From 0-14-0-80-60-11 sp049322355 (GTDB lineage: Bacteria > Desulfobacterota > Desulfobaccia > Desulfobaccales > 0-14-0-80-60-11): 64,000 nt of DNA. Shown piece by piece: positions 34,833 through 45,252 of the stretch (position 1 is the first letter of the stretch; each line of letters opens with the position of its first letter). The stretch spans positions 186,001 to 250,000 of the forward strand of contig JBMORG010000027.1 in assembly GCA_049322355.1 (NCBI GenBank). Direction: 5' to 3'. The notes beneath the pieces were generated by a model. That model saw nothing but the letters and a program-made list of their open reading frames with translations. It had not been told where the DNA came from and made no database searches. The translations under genes and the position numbers were made by a program.

Positions 34833-35130
34833 GTCTCTTACCTCCCTTTATCCATGGTTATGCAAAGCGCGGACCGAATCCCCTGGCTGGGAAATTCTTC
34901 CCTGGCATTGAAGCCCATCGTCCTATAATCATGTGTCATTCCAGTATGTTATCGTTCTTAATTAAAATTTCCTAATTCCAAGATGGGAAGGTGATTCGGT
35001 CTCGGCTGATCCCAAAAGTATTTACTTAAGGAAGTGAATCGGCTGAAAGTATAGACTTGGCTATCACAAGCATCCTTCTCGAGTTGACAGGTGTAACGGT
35101 AGTGCTATAAGCTGAGAATGGATTGCCCCT

Positions 35131-37809
35131 ATGCCTAAAGACACCCGTATCCTTTATCTTATTGACATCAGTTCCTATTTTTACCGGGCCTTCCATGCCC
35201 TGCCCCCTTTGTCCAACTCCCGGGGGGTGCCTACCAATGCCACCTATGGGGTGACCACCATGCTCCTTAAGGTCCTCCGGGAGCGGCAACCCCAGCATCT
35301 GGCCCTGGTCTTCGACGCCAAAGGCCCCACCTTCCGACACGGCCTATATAAAGATTACAAGGCGCACCGCCCCCCCATGCCCGAGGCCCTGACCACTCAA
35401 CTCCCTTATATCCGAAAAATTATCGACGCTCTCAACCTGCCTTCCCTGGTTAAAGAAGGCTATGAGGCCGATGATCTCATCTGCACTTTAGTGCGGCAGG
35501 CCCGGGAGCGGGGTTTTGAGGTGGAAATCATTTCGGGGGACAAGGACCTGTTGCCCCTGGTGGCCGATGGGGTGGACATGTGGGATCCCATGAAAGAAGT
35601 GCGTTATGACCCGGCCGTCATCCGGGAGAAATATGGCCTTGCTCCTGAGGAATTGGTGGAGGTTCGGGCCCTGGCGGGAGACGCCAGCGACAATATCCCC
35701 GGGGTGCCGGGAATCGGTGAAAAAACTGCCCTTAAGCTGATCGCCAGATTTCACAGCCTGGAAAACCTCCTATCTCATATTAATGAAATTAAAGAAAAGG
35801 CGGTGAAAGCCAGGTTAGAACAATATGCTGATCAGGCGCGGCTCAGCCGCCAGTTAACCGAACTTAAGTCACAGGTGCCCCTGGCAATAGACCTGGAGGC
35901 GCTCAAACCGGGCCCGCCGGACCGGGACACCTTGTGCCAATTATTTGTGGAATTGGAATTTAGCAGGCTCACCAAGGAGTTAGGATTTGATTCTCAACCT
36001 CAGGCTGCCTGTTCCGTGGCGCTTGATACAGAGAGCCTGGAGCGGATGGCCCAGGCCGTGCGGGGCACGGGGGAAATGGGTCTGTGCTTTGTTACTGGCG
36101 AGCAGCACCCGGTGCTGGCCGAAATCACCGGGGTCGGAGTGGCCTGGCAGGTGGGTGAGGGTGTTTATATACCGCTGACGCCGCAGGAGACTCCTGCCTC
36201 CGTTTGGGATATGCTGGGCCAGCTCTGGGCTCTGCCCACGATTGCCAAAGTGGGGCCGGACCTCAAGGCGGCGCTGATTTTGGCTCACCGGTTTGGGCAG
36301 GATATCCGGGGAATTGCCGGCGATATTCTGCTGGCGTCGTATTTAGTTAATCCCGGGCGGTACGAGCAGACCCTGGAAAATGTGGCCCTCCATTACCTGG
36401 GGGTCAACCTGCCGGGCCCAAAGGAATTGGCGGGGCGGCCCAGCACTGCGGCGGGATTGGACCGAGATCTGGCTTGCCAGTACGCCGCTCAGCGTGCCGA
36501 AGTGGCCTTAAACCTTTGGCCAAAGCTTAAAAGCGAGTTGCAGGAGGAAGGACTCTGGGATCTTTATGCAAGTCTGGAATTGCCGCTGTTGAGGACTTTG
36601 GCGCACATGGAGGCCCGGGGGATTCTCTTGGACCAGGGATTTCTGCGCCGATTCGGTCAGGACCTGGAAACCTCCATGCAGCGGCTGGAACAAGAGATTT
36701 ATGCTTTGGCGGACGAGGAATTTCTTATCCAGTCGCCCCAGCAATTGGGCCGCATCCTCTTTGACAAAATGAAGCTTACGCCTCAAAAGAAGACCAGGGG
36801 CAAAACCGCTTATTCCACCGACTTGGAGGTGCTTCAAGCCTTGGCGGCGGAAAGCCCCATCGCTGCCAAGGTTCTGGAGTACCGTAGCATGGGCAAACTC
36901 AAATCCACTTACGTGGATGCTCTCTTAAAGCTGGTAAACCCACTCACCGGACGGGTACACACCACCTTTTTGCAGTCGGTGGCGGCTACCGGGCGTCTTA
37001 GCAGCCGGGACCCCAATTTGCAGAACATCCCGGTCCGGGGCGAGTTGGGGGGGCAGATTCGTCAGGCTTTTGTGCCGGAAACCGGCCGGGTGTTTCTCAG
37101 CGCGGATTATTCCCAGATGGAACTGCGCATTTTAGCCCATTTTTCAGAGGACCCCGTTCTCCTCAAGGCCTTCCAGGACCAGATAGACATCCACCGCCAA
37201 ACCGCGGCGGTGGTGTTCGGCATCCATCCAGAATTGGTTACCCCGGAGATGCGCCGGCAGGCCAAGGTGGTCAATTTCGGCATTATTTACGGCATGAGCG
37301 GGTTCGGCCTGGCCAAGCAACTAGGGGTGGGCAATCGCCTGGCCAACGAATTTATCCAGCGCTATTTTGCCAAATACTCCGGGGTCAAGGCCTACCTGGA
37401 TAAGACCTTGCAGGAGGCCCGGGAGCGGGGCTGGGTGACCACCCTGCTGGGACGCCGGCGCCAGACCCCCCAACTCAACAGCAGCAACCGTATCTTGCGT
37501 CAGGAAGCGGAGCGCAGTGCCATCAACACCCCACTCCAGGGTACCGCCGCGGATATTATTAAAAAGGCGATGTTAGAAGTGGAGGCCGCGCTGGCGAAGG
37601 CAAACTTATCCGGACGAATGCTTCTTCAACTCCATGATGAGCTTTTATTTGAGGTGCCCGCTGCCGAACTGGCAGAGACGGCACACCTGGTCCGGGAGAT
37701 CATGGAGGGGGTGGTGGACCTAAAAGTTCCTTTGAAAGTGGATTTGAGAATGGGGAAAAATTGGGGCGAGATGAATTTCTATGCTCCCAAGATTTCTAAG
37801 GAAGCATAA
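35131..37809 (+). CDS. polA: DNA polymerase I
   Basis: An 892-residue protein with the full three-domain plan. The 5'-3' nuclease (residues 1-290) shows YEADDLICTLV and GDASDNIPGVPGIGEKTA. The 3'-5' exonuclease-like domain (about 295-480) lacks the catalytic residues: the FDTET position reads CFVTG, NLKYD reads DLKAA, and the YAAEDAD position reads YAAQRAE, so proofreading is inferred absent. The polymerase domain has DYSQMELRILAHF (motif A), RRQAKVVNFGIIYGMSG (finger helix) and LQLHDELLFEV (motif C). ATG 35131 has only a weak ribosome site. The 298-bp upstream gap holds an AT-rich promoter-like region but no gene. Confidence 0.96.
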   Translation: MPKDTRILYLIDISSYFYRAFHALPPLSNSRGVPTNATYGVTTMLLKVLRERQPQHLALVFDAKGPTFRHGLYKDYKAHRPPMPEALTTQLPYIRKIIDALNLPSLVKEGYEADDLICTLVRQARERGFEVEIISGDKDLLPLVADGVDMWDPMKEVRYDPAVIREKYGLAPEELVEVRALAGDASDNIPGVPGIGEKTALKLIARFHSLENLLSHINEIKEKAVKARLEQYADQARLSRQLTELKSQVPLAIDLEALKPGPPDRDTLCQLFVELEFSRLTKELGFDSQPQAACSVALDTESLERMAQAVRGTGEMGLCFVTGEQHPVLAEITGVGVAWQVGEGVYIPLTPQETPASVWDMLGQLWALPTIAKVGPDLKAALILAHRFGQDIRGIAGDILLASYLVNPGRYEQTLENVALHYLGVNLPGPKELAGRPSTAAGLDRDLACQYAAQRAEVALNLWPKLKSELQEEGLWDLYASLELPLLRTLAHMEARGILLDQGFLRRFGQDLETSMQRLEQEIYALADEEFLIQSPQQLGRILFDKMKLTPQKKTRGKTAYSTDLEVLQALAAESPIAAKVLEYRSMGKLKSTYVDALLKLVNPLTGRVHTTFLQSVAATGRLSSRDPNLQNIPVRGELGGQIRQAFVPETGRVFLSADYSQMELRILAHFSEDPVLLKAFQDQIDIHRQTAAVVFGIHPELVTPEMRRQAKVVNFGIIYGMSGFGLAKQLGVGNRLANEFIQRYFAKYSGVKAYLDKTLQEARERGWVTTLLGRRRQTPQLNSSNRILRQEAERSAINTPLQGTAADIIKKAMLEVEAALAKANLSGRMLLQLHDELLFEVPAAELAETAHLVREIMEGVVDLKVPLKVDLRMGKNWGEMNFYAPKISKEA

Positions 37810-38066
37810 ATTAATCAATAAATTCAGCATGATAAAAATTATCATCGCATTAGCCTAAAAAAAAATCTCAAAAGGCAAAGATTTTCCTTGATATTTTTCA
37901 AGTCGTACTTATAGTTAATCAAAATTAAGGGCTTAGAAAACTTTAATTCGAGTCCAGAGAAAAAAAAATCAGGGAGGCCATATTTTTTCTTGATATTTCC
38001 AGCCCATTATTATTAAATGTGGGCATCTTACTTACCTTTAACCATCTCTTTGAGAAGGGGGGATAG

Positions 38067-38360
38067 ATGATGAGGAAAGCTTTGGTAAGGAAAGGCTTTG
38101 CATGGGCCATTCTCTTGGCATTCATCGCTGCCATGGGAATGGGGTGCTGCGACGCCTGCAAGAAGAGCGTAGACGATGCCAAAATGTACGCCGATCAGGC
38201 GGCGGCATCGGCTGCGAAGGCTGACAGTGCAGCGCGGAACGCCGAAATGGCGGCGGCAGACGCGAAAGCTTCGGCTGATAAGGCTGAGGCCGCGGCTGAT
38301 CGGGCTGAGGCTGCTGCAGCAAAAGCAGAAGCCTGCCTGATGAAGAAAATGCGGAAGTAG
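38067..38360 (+). CDS. Alanine-rich small lipoprotein, paralog 1
   Basis: A 97-residue protein with a lipobox ending AAMGMGC at residue 27 and a basic N-terminus typical of lipoprotein signals. The mature part is an alanine zipper with about seven 7-residue units (ADKAEAA, ADRAEAA type), giving a single long helix, as in Lpp/OprI-type murein lipoproteins. It lacks the C-terminal Lys of Lpp but ends in KKMRK. A second copy follows 60 bp downstream. It probably sits in the outer membrane facing the periplasm, with a structural role inferred from the fold. The gap 37810-38066 is AT-rich with two similar CTTGATATTT stretches. Confidence 0.8.
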   Translation: MMRKALVRKGFAWAILLAFIAAMGMGCCDACKKSVDDAKMYADQAAASAAKADSAARNAEMAAADAKASADKAEAAADRAEAAAAKAEACLMKKMRK

Positions 38361-38419
38361 CACCAAGGGTTGATTCAGCTCATGGGGAGTGAAAAATTCT
38401 CTCCGAAAGGGGGTAATCG

Positions 38420-38785
38420 ATGAGGAAGGCAATGAGAAAAGGATATGCCTTGGCTCTCCTCGCGGTCTTTGCCCTGGTGCTGGGAGGTGCTGGCTGCTGC
38501 CAACAGTACTATGATCAGTGTGCTATGTACTCACAGCAGGCTAAGGCTTCTGCAGATCGGGCAGCTGCGTCGGTAGTAAAGGCTGAAGCGGCCGCACAAG
38601 ATGCCAAAGTCCCCGTACCTCGCGCTTCCGCTGCGGCTAATAAGGCCGAAGCGGCAGCCGCCCGGGCCGAAGACGCGGCGGAAAAAGTGTGCGCTGCCAT
38701 TAAGTACGGTAAGGTCAGAGCAATCAAAAGGGGCATCAAGAAAGGCAAGGTGAAAGCCCCGAAGAAAGCCAAAAAGGCCATGTAA
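38420..38785 (+). CDS. Alanine-rich small lipoprotein, paralog 2
   Basis: A 121-residue paralog of the previous gene: similar basic signal, lipobox GGAGC, then Cys and a Gln/Tyr-rich stretch (QQYYDQC). The alanine zipper (about 45-90) is broken by a VPVPRAS insertion. It ends in a strongly basic tail (GIKKGKVKAPKKAKKAM) that the first copy lacks; such tails bind acidic polymers or the cell wall. ATG 38420 follows GGGGG with good spacing. A rho-independent terminator follows the stop. The two genes look like a duplication with divergent tails. Confidence 0.8.
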   Translation: MRKAMRKGYALALLAVFALVLGGAGCCQQYYDQCAMYSQQAKASADRAAASVVKAEAAAQDAKVPVPRASAAANKAEAAAARAEDAAEKVCAAIKYGKVRAIKRGIKKGKVKAPKKAKKAM

Positions 38786-38828
38786 AGCACTACTGCAGTT
38801 TTTTACGGGGTTAACCCCAACGATTCAG

Positions 38829-38873
38829 AGGGTGTGGAGAGGTTATGACTCGCCACACCTTCTGTCTTTTTAA
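38829..38873 (+). terminator. Intrinsic terminator after the lipoprotein pair
   Basis: A 7-bp perfect stem (GGTGTGG at 38831-38837, CCACACC at 38853-38859, extended by two weaker pairs) with a 15-base loop is followed by TTCTGTCTTTTT. It closes the two-gene lipoprotein unit. Confidence 0.7.
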
Positions 38874-38889
38874 GGATTGCCTATAGCGG

Positions 38890-39099
38890 TTGGGGCGGTT
38901 ATGCCTAACGGCCTTAACTCGTTGTCAGGCGCTCCCCTCGAAGGCAAGCAAGGGGAAATTTAACCCCTTGGCTTCTCTCTCTGATGACAAACTTGCTAAA
39001 GAGATGGTTGAAGTAATGCCGGGTTCGGATTGGCAGACAGCATCAAATGGTTTTAGAAAGATTACGGAGTGGGGCAGGTATAAGTTGATGAGCAAGTAA
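38890..39099 (+). CDS. Possible small protein, uncertain
   Basis: A 69-codon frame from TTG 38890 with no clear ribosome site. The second half (LSDDKLAKEMVEVMPGSDWQ... to GRYKLMSK) looks like a soluble amphipathic helix pair; the first 25 residues look untranslated. No recognisable family. It may be the 3' remnant of a longer gene. Confidence 0.3.
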   Translation: MGRLCLTALTRCQALPSKASKGKFNPLASLSDDKLAKEMVEVMPGSDWQTASNGFRKITEWGRYKLMSK

Positions 39100-39109
39100 C
39101 ATCTGGATA

Positions 39110-39146
39110 TCAAAAAACAGGAGAGGCACTTCCCTTTTTGCCTCTG
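39110..39146 (-). terminator. Intrinsic terminator of the leftward operon
   Basis: Read leftward, the 7-bp stem AGAGGCA (from 39145) and TGCCTCT (to 39122) with a 10-base loop is followed by CCTG and six T (39112-39117). It lies about 50 bp after the L,D-transpeptidase stop. Confidence 0.65.
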
Positions 39147-39191
39147 GTTTGTTGGCAAAGCAATTGCAACTATTCTAATGAATCTTTCCTA

Positions 39192-40130
39192 CTAATAAGA
39201 AGCACTTAGGCCCAGGCCTCCGGCTGAACCCTTGGTGATGTCCATCGGCATACCGATTTGTTCTTCCACCGTCTGCATCACCTTGCGCATGTCCACCTGA
39301 TCGGCCAAACCGTGCTGCTCCAGCAGACCCAGAACGTGGAGAATCATGGAGGGGATCTTGAAGTACACGTCTTCGTGCACCGAAAGGTAGATACGACCCT
39401 GGCGGAAACCGATCAAGGCCGGTTCATAAATATACTCCACTGACGCTCCCATCGGGACCATGGGGAAGAGCTTTTTGATGTGCTCCGGATACATCCGGGT
39501 GCAGCCGTGACTCACCAGGCGTCCCACTCCCAAGGGCATGGCGGTCCCGTGGATGCCATAGTCCCCCCAAGACAGGGTTAGTTTATATTCTCCCAAAGGA
39601 TTGTCTTCACCGGGCGGCATAACCGCCATGCCATACTTGGCCTGGAGAGATTTAGGGATGTGCCAGGCCGGGTTCACCTTTTTCTCAATCACCCGGAATT
39701 TGCCTTGGGGAGTTTTAAAATCCAGAACCCCCATGCCGATGGGGAAGGTGTAAACCTGGGTGCTGTTGTTGATATAATAGTAAAGACGCATGGCCCCGGT
39801 ATTAACTATGATCTGGTTGCCCCGGCTATTGGGCACGATCCACATGGTGGGAATGGTCATCTCTGCACCCACGGGGGGGAGAAACGGGTCCCACTGCCGG
39901 TACAAGACCCCGATTTCCGAATAGCCCAGGCCATAGTGCCGGGCGATTTCCAGCAGATCGTCGCCTTTCTTGATGCGGTAATGTTGAATGCTACCCACCA
40001 CGGTAGTGGCGCTGGGGTCACAACCTTGGGGGGAGGCCGGAAACCGGATGCTGTAAGGGCCGGCCGCGACCACGGGCTGGGCCGCGACCACGATGAACGC
40101 AACCAACAGGATTCTGACTAAAATGTGCAT
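39192..40130 (-). CDS. L,D-transpeptidase with LysM domain
   Basis: A 312-residue exported protein (signal peptide through VVAAQPVVAAG, cleaved near residue 23). A LysM motif (YRIKKGDDLLEIARHYGLG) lies near 52-95. The YkuD catalytic domain (105-235) has the active-site block HGTAMPLGVGRLVSHGCTRMYP, with the catalytic Cys in SHGCTRM. Such enzymes make 3-3 peptidoglycan cross-links or attach lipoproteins to the wall. The start was moved from GTG 40133 to ATG 40130, which gives AGGAG seven bases upstream. The gene begins four bases after the mtnA stop, so it is in the mtnA operon. A terminator follows. Confidence 0.92.
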   Translation of the reverse strand: MHILVRILLVAFIVVAAQPVVAAGPYSIRFPASPQGCDPSATTVVGSIQHYRIKKGDDLLEIARHYGLGYSEIGVLYRQWDPFLPPVGAEMTIPTMWIVPNSRGNQIIVNTGAMRLYYYINNSTQVYTFPIGMGVLDFKTPQGKFRVIEKKVNPAWHIPKSLQAKYGMAVMPPGEDNPLGEYKLTLSWGDYGIHGTAMPLGVGRLVSHGCTRMYPEHIKKLFPMVPMGASVEYIYEPALIGFRQGRIYLSVHEDVYFKIPSMILHVLGLLEQHGLADQVDMRKVMQTVEEQIGMPMDITKGSAGGLGLSASY

Positions 40131-40134
40131 CACG

Positions 40135-41184
40135 TCACTCCTGGGTTTGCCGGTAAGGTTTCAGGCTGGACGAAAAGGGGGGCAACATGATGCCTTTTTC
40201 TGTGACAATCCCCGCAATCAATTCATTGGGAGTGACATCAAAGGCCAGGTTTAGGGCCGGAGCTCCAGCCGGGGCCACGGCCTGTCCCCAGAGATGAGTC
40301 ACCTCTTCCGCGGCCCGTTCTTCCACCGGAATATGGGCTCCGTCGGGAATAGAGAAATCAAATGTGGACAGCGGCGCGGCCACATAAAAGGGAATGCCGT
40401 GGTGGTGGGCCAGGACCGCCACGCTGTAAGTGCCGATCTTGTTGGCGGTGTCGCCGTTGGCGGCGATGCGGTCCGCCCCCAGGATGACCAGGTCCACTTT
40501 GCCCTGGTGCATCAAGGTGGCTGCGGCCCCGTCGGGGATGAGGGTGTAGGGAATCCCCAATTTCCCCAACTCCCAGGTAGTGAGCCGCGCCCCCTGTAGG
40601 AGCGGCCGGGTTTCGTCCACCCACACGGAAAAGCGCTTGCCCGCTTCCCAGGCGGCGCGCAGCACTCCCAGAGCGGTGCCGTAGGCCCCGGTGGCCAGGG
40701 CCCCGGTGTTGCAGTGGGTCAGGACCCGGTGACCATCTTTGATTAAAACCTGCCCCGCCTGGGCCATGTGGCGGTTGACGGTTTCGTCTTCGGCCAGCAT
40801 GGTCTGGGCCTCGTTGACCAAGCTTTCTTTCACTGCCGCGACCGACTCATGGGCATGGGCCTTAGCTACCCGCTGGACCCGGTCCAGGGCCCAAAACAGG
40901 TTCACCGCAGTGGGCCGGGCCTGGGCGATTTCCTGGCAAATCTTGGCAAAGCGCTCCTGGAATTCGCTTTGATCCTGCGATTCAATATCCAGAGCCCCCA
41001 GTGCCGCGCCCATGGCCGCAGCCACCCCGATGGCCGGCGCTCCTCTTATCGCCAGGGTGCGGATAGCCTCGATGATCTCGTGATAATCTTTGATCTCCAG
41101 ATAAAGCTCTTCCGCAGGCAGACGCCGCTGATCCAAGAGCTTGACTCTATCCACATCCCAACAAATGCTGCAGTAAGGAATCAT
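40135..41184 (-). CDS. mtnA: Methylthioribose-1-phosphate isomerase
   Basis: A 349-residue aldose-ketose isomerase of the eIF2B-alpha/MtnA family. Key blocks are IRGAPAIGVAAAMG, HCNTGALATGAYGTALG (with the catalytic Cys), VDETRPLLQGARLTTWEL, GADRIAANGDTANKIGTY (with the catalytic Asp) and FDVTPNELI. It converts methylthioribose-1-phosphate to the ribulose form in methionine salvage. No other mtn genes lie nearby, so the product may enter a DHAP-shunt-like route elsewhere. The start ATG 41184 and the length match the family. Confidence 0.93.
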   Translation of the reverse strand: MIPYCSICWDVDRVKLLDQRRLPAEELYLEIKDYHEIIEAIRTLAIRGAPAIGVAAAMGAALGALDIESQDQSEFQERFAKICQEIAQARPTAVNLFWALDRVQRVAKAHAHESVAAVKESLVNEAQTMLAEDETVNRHMAQAGQVLIKDGHRVLTHCNTGALATGAYGTALGVLRAAWEAGKRFSVWVDETRPLLQGARLTTWELGKLGIPYTLIPDGAAATLMHQGKVDLVILGADRIAANGDTANKIGTYSVAVLAHHHGIPFYVAAPLSTFDFSIPDGAHIPVEERAAEEVTHLWGQAVAPAGAPALNLAFDVTPNELIAGIVTEKGIMLPPFSSSLKPYRQTQE

Positions 41185-41208
41185 TCGTACTCCTGATTAC
41201 ATCGTTGT

Positions 41209-41268
41209 CTTTGCGCCTCGGCGTCTTGGCGAGAGAAATTTTCACACCAGGGCGCCAAGGCGCAAAGA
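41209..41268. repeat. Dispersed inverted repeat between gatB and mtnA
   Basis: The left arm CTTTGCGCCTCGGCGTCTTG and the right arm GCGCCAAGGCGCAAAG pair across a short AT-rich loop (GAGAAATTTTC). It resembles a common intergenic palindrome of deltaproteobacteria. No copy was seen elsewhere in the window. Confidence 0.55.
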
Positions 41269-41277
41269 TGTCAAAGA

Positions 41278-42696
<1,419 letters not shown>

Positions 42697-42758
42697 AGAA
42701 AAGATTCCTTTCGCGAAACGGCGGACACTTCAGGCCCGCCCCCCCGGTTCTTGCCCTG

Positions 42759-43544
42759 TTAGGCCGTGGTCAGCCGCTCATGGATCAAGTCGGCCACTTT
42801 GACACCGGAGAGGATCATGCCCCCGAAGATGGCGCCCATGCGATTGACGCCGAAGGTGGCGGTGGCCGCCATCCCGGCCACATAGAAGCCCGGGTAAATC
42901 TCTTTGGTGTTTTCGATGGTGCCCTTTTCCCCCACTTCCGACCACATGGAGCGTTCCCCGCCTATCCCCCCGGTGGGGGTGAAAAGAGTAATGGGCTGAT
43001 TCTTGCGCAGCAGCACCTTCACCACCTCCAGGTCGTGGCCGGTGGCGTCGATGGTGTGCTTGGCCCGGATTACCAGGGGGTCCACGTGCAGCCGGGCCAT
43101 CTCCACCGCGGTCCAGGAGATCACCAGCCCAGTGACCCGGTCCTCCCGGACCATGACATCTTCCACGCTGATGCAGTTAAAAATAGTAGCCCCGGCCTTC
43201 ATCGCCTGAGACCCCAAAGTGGTGACGGCCTCCACTGCATCGGCGGTGTAATACTCGTCAAAAATGGGTTTGAGGCGAATTCCCAATTCATCCAGGACGG
43301 CTTTGGCAGCCTCCTGGATAACGATTTCGTTGAACATCATGCCGCCGCCCCACATGCCGCCGCCGATGGAGAGTTTCCGCTCAAAAATGGCCACCTTATG
43401 GCCGTAACTGGCCAGCCGCCAAGCCGCGGTGAGCCCGGAGACACCGCCCCCCACCACGGCTACGTCCAAGTCAATATTTGCCAATAATTTTTCGGTGTAA
43501 CGTTCAATGATTGCTCGGGTGATAAGAATTTCGTCCAGCGCCAT
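42759..43544 (-). CDS. thi4: Thiazole biosynthesis protein Thi4
   Basis: A 261-residue flavin-type enzyme of the Thi4/ribose-1,5-bisphosphate-isomerase family. The nucleotide motif VAVVGGGVSGLTAAWRLASYG and IFERKLSIGGGMWGGGMMFNEIV lie near residues 27-70. The stretch IDATGHDLEVV has no Cys at the position used as sulfur donor by the yeast suicide enzyme, as in archaeal and anaerobic bacterial Thi4 that use sulfide catalytically; this is inference. The C-terminus FYVAGMAATATFGVNRMGAIFGGM matches. It makes the thiazole of thiamine and lies head-to-head with thiM-thiE. No TPP riboswitch is seen in the 185-bp divergent gap. Confidence 0.9.
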   Translation of the reverse strand: MALDEILITRAIIERYTEKLLANIDLDVAVVGGGVSGLTAAWRLASYGHKVAIFERKLSIGGGMWGGGMMFNEIVIQEAAKAVLDELGIRLKPIFDEYYTADAVEAVTTLGSQAMKAGATIFNCISVEDVMVREDRVTGLVISWTAVEMARLHVDPLVIRAKHTIDATGHDLEVVKVLLRKNQPITLFTPTGGIGGERSMWSEVGEKGTIENTKEIYPGFYVAGMAATATFGVNRMGAIFGGMILSGVKVADLIHERLTTA

Positions 43545-43729
43545 GGTAGGTCCTCTTTAGGGTGAAATTGCGTTAAAAATATCTAACCCCCAAAGTTCTG
43601 TCAAGTATTGGCCCTGTCGGAACCGGCGCAAATGGCTAAAGCGACAGGCAGTGGGGTCAAATTGGCGAACCCTTCCCCCTTGTGAACAAAAACTGTATAT
43701 TGAGAAGAAATTTCCTCCTGGATCCCATC

Positions 43730-44533
43730 ATGCCGTCTATTAAGCTTAAGGTATTCCCTTTACTGGAAAAAATCCGGTCGCAAAGCCCTGTGGTCCATCA
43801 TCTGACCAACTGGGTCACCATCTATGACTGCGCCCAGGTGGTCAAGGCCCTGGGAGCCTCACCGGTCATGGCCCATGCCCCCGAGGAGGTGGAGGAGATG
43901 GCCCGGCTCGCCGCGGCCTTGGTCCTCAATATCGGCACCCTTACCATGGAGATGGTGGAGTCCATGAAGCTGGCGGCCAAAAGCGCCAACGCCAAGGGGA
44001 TTCCGGTGATCCTGGATGTCTGCGGCGCGGGCGCCACCTCCCTGCGGGATCGGAAGTGTTTTGAACTTTTGGATGAGGTGCGGATCGACCTCATTAAAGG
44101 CAATGCCTCGGAAGTGGCCCGGATCAGTGGTGCTGCGGTCCGCACCAAGGGGGTGGATGCCACCGAAGTGGCTTTGGACCTGGAGGAAGTGGCCCAAAGC
44201 CTGGCTTTGAGACGGCAATGCACAGTGGCCATCACCGGCCCGGAGGACCTGGTAGTGGACGGCAGCCGGCGCTTTGTCATTAAAAACGGCCACCCCCTCA
44301 TGTCCCGGGTGGTGGGCACCGGGTGCATGGCGGCCTCGGTGATGGGCACCTTTGCCGCGGTGGAGCCGGACCTGGCCGTGGCGGCGGCCGCGGGTCTGGT
44401 CTGCTTTAATGTGGCGGCGGAACTGGCGGCGGAACTGGACCCGGGCCCCGGCACCTTCAAAGTCAGACTTTTTGATTGTCTGGACGGCCTGGATGAACAG
44501 ACCCTGGCGGAGCGGCGGCGCGTGAGCGGATGA
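43730..44533 (+). CDS. thiM: Hydroxyethylthiazole kinase
   Basis: A 267-residue ribokinase-fold enzyme phosphorylating hydroxyethylthiazole. The start chosen is ATG 43730; GTG 43682 would add 16 residues without a ribosome site. Substrate blocks VVHHLTNWVTIYDCAQVV and GASPVMAHAPEEVEEM are intact, as is the catalytic GTGCMAASVMG. The usual DPVGAGAT is DVCGAGAT here, losing Pro-Val. It overlaps thiE by four bases, forming a thiazole-salvage pair with the divergent thi4. Confidence 0.92.
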   Translation: MPSIKLKVFPLLEKIRSQSPVVHHLTNWVTIYDCAQVVKALGASPVMAHAPEEVEEMARLAAALVLNIGTLTMEMVESMKLAAKSANAKGIPVILDVCGAGATSLRDRKCFELLDEVRIDLIKGNASEVARISGAAVRTKGVDATEVALDLEEVAQSLALRRQCTVAITGPEDLVVDGSRRFVIKNGHPLMSRVVGTGCMAASVMGTFAAVEPDLAVAAAAGLVCFNVAAELAAELDPGPGTFKVRLFDCLDGLDEQTLAERRRVSG

Positions 44534-45132
44534 GAGGGTATTATTTCATCACCGATGCGGGCTTAAGCCGGGCCGGAAATCTGCGGGATGTGGCCTGCGC
44601 TGTAGCCGCAGGCGTGTGGGTGGTGCAGTACCGGCGCAAAGAGGGCCCTACCGCCGAACTGGTGGCGGAAGCCCGGCAACTGCGGGACCTGTGCCGGGCC
44701 ATCCGGTTTGTCGTCAACGACCGGGTGGAGGTGGCCCTGGCAGTTGCCGCCGATGGGGTGCACCTGGGTCAGGAGGATCTGTCCTGCCAGGAGGCACGGA
44801 AGCTTTTGGGGCCTGATAAAATCATCGGAATCACGGTCCACAACCTGGATGAGGCCCTGGCAGCCCAGGACGCGGGCGCGGATTATCTGGGGGTGTCCCC
44901 CATCTTTGCCACCGGCACCAAGGCCGACGCCGGAGCTCCCACTGGCGTGCGACTTTTAGCCGAGATTCGCCGCCGGGTGTCTCTGCCCCTGGTGGCCATC
45001 GGCGGTATCACCCTGGAAAATGCTTCGCAAGTCATCGCGTCCGGGGCCGACGCGGTGTGCGCCATCTCCGCGGTGGTGACCAAGGCGGATGTCCGGGCGG
45101 AGATAGAAAAGTTTCAGAGGTTATTTAGATAA
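44530..45132 (+). CDS. thiE: Thiamine-phosphate synthase
   Basis: A 200-residue TIM-barrel enzyme joining HMP pyrophosphate and thiazole phosphate. Conserved parts are YYFITDAGLSRAGNLRDV, WVVQYRRKEG, FVVNDRVEVALAVAADGVHLGQEDL, IIGITVHNLDEALAAQDAGADYLGVSPIF (with the pyrophosphate loop) and VAIGGITLENASQVIASGADAVCAIS. It starts within the thiM stop (ATGA). The stop is followed by an AT-rich gap before fabD with no terminator seen. Confidence 0.95.
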   Translation: MRGYYFITDAGLSRAGNLRDVACAVAAGVWVVQYRRKEGPTAELVAEARQLRDLCRAIRFVVNDRVEVALAVAADGVHLGQEDLSCQEARKLLGPDKIIGITVHNLDEALAAQDAGADYLGVSPIFATGTKADAGAPTGVRLLAEIRRRVSLPLVAIGGITLENASQVIASGADAVCAISAVVTKADVRAEIEKFQRLFR

Positions 45133-45252
45133 TGTGACCATGATATTTCAATAATAAATAGGGGCATAGAATTGCAATTTTCAATCATAAAATACATATT
45201 GGCTTTGAAGAATTATATCTGAGTATAATTTTGATCCCTTTTCGAGGTGATT

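Noticed and set aside
38890..38960. Integron attC-like site
   Set aside because: A GCCTAAC-like box is present but no matching second site or cassette structure.
43545..43729. TPP riboswitch between thi4 and thiM
   Set aside because: No CUGAGA or equivalent conserved core was seen.
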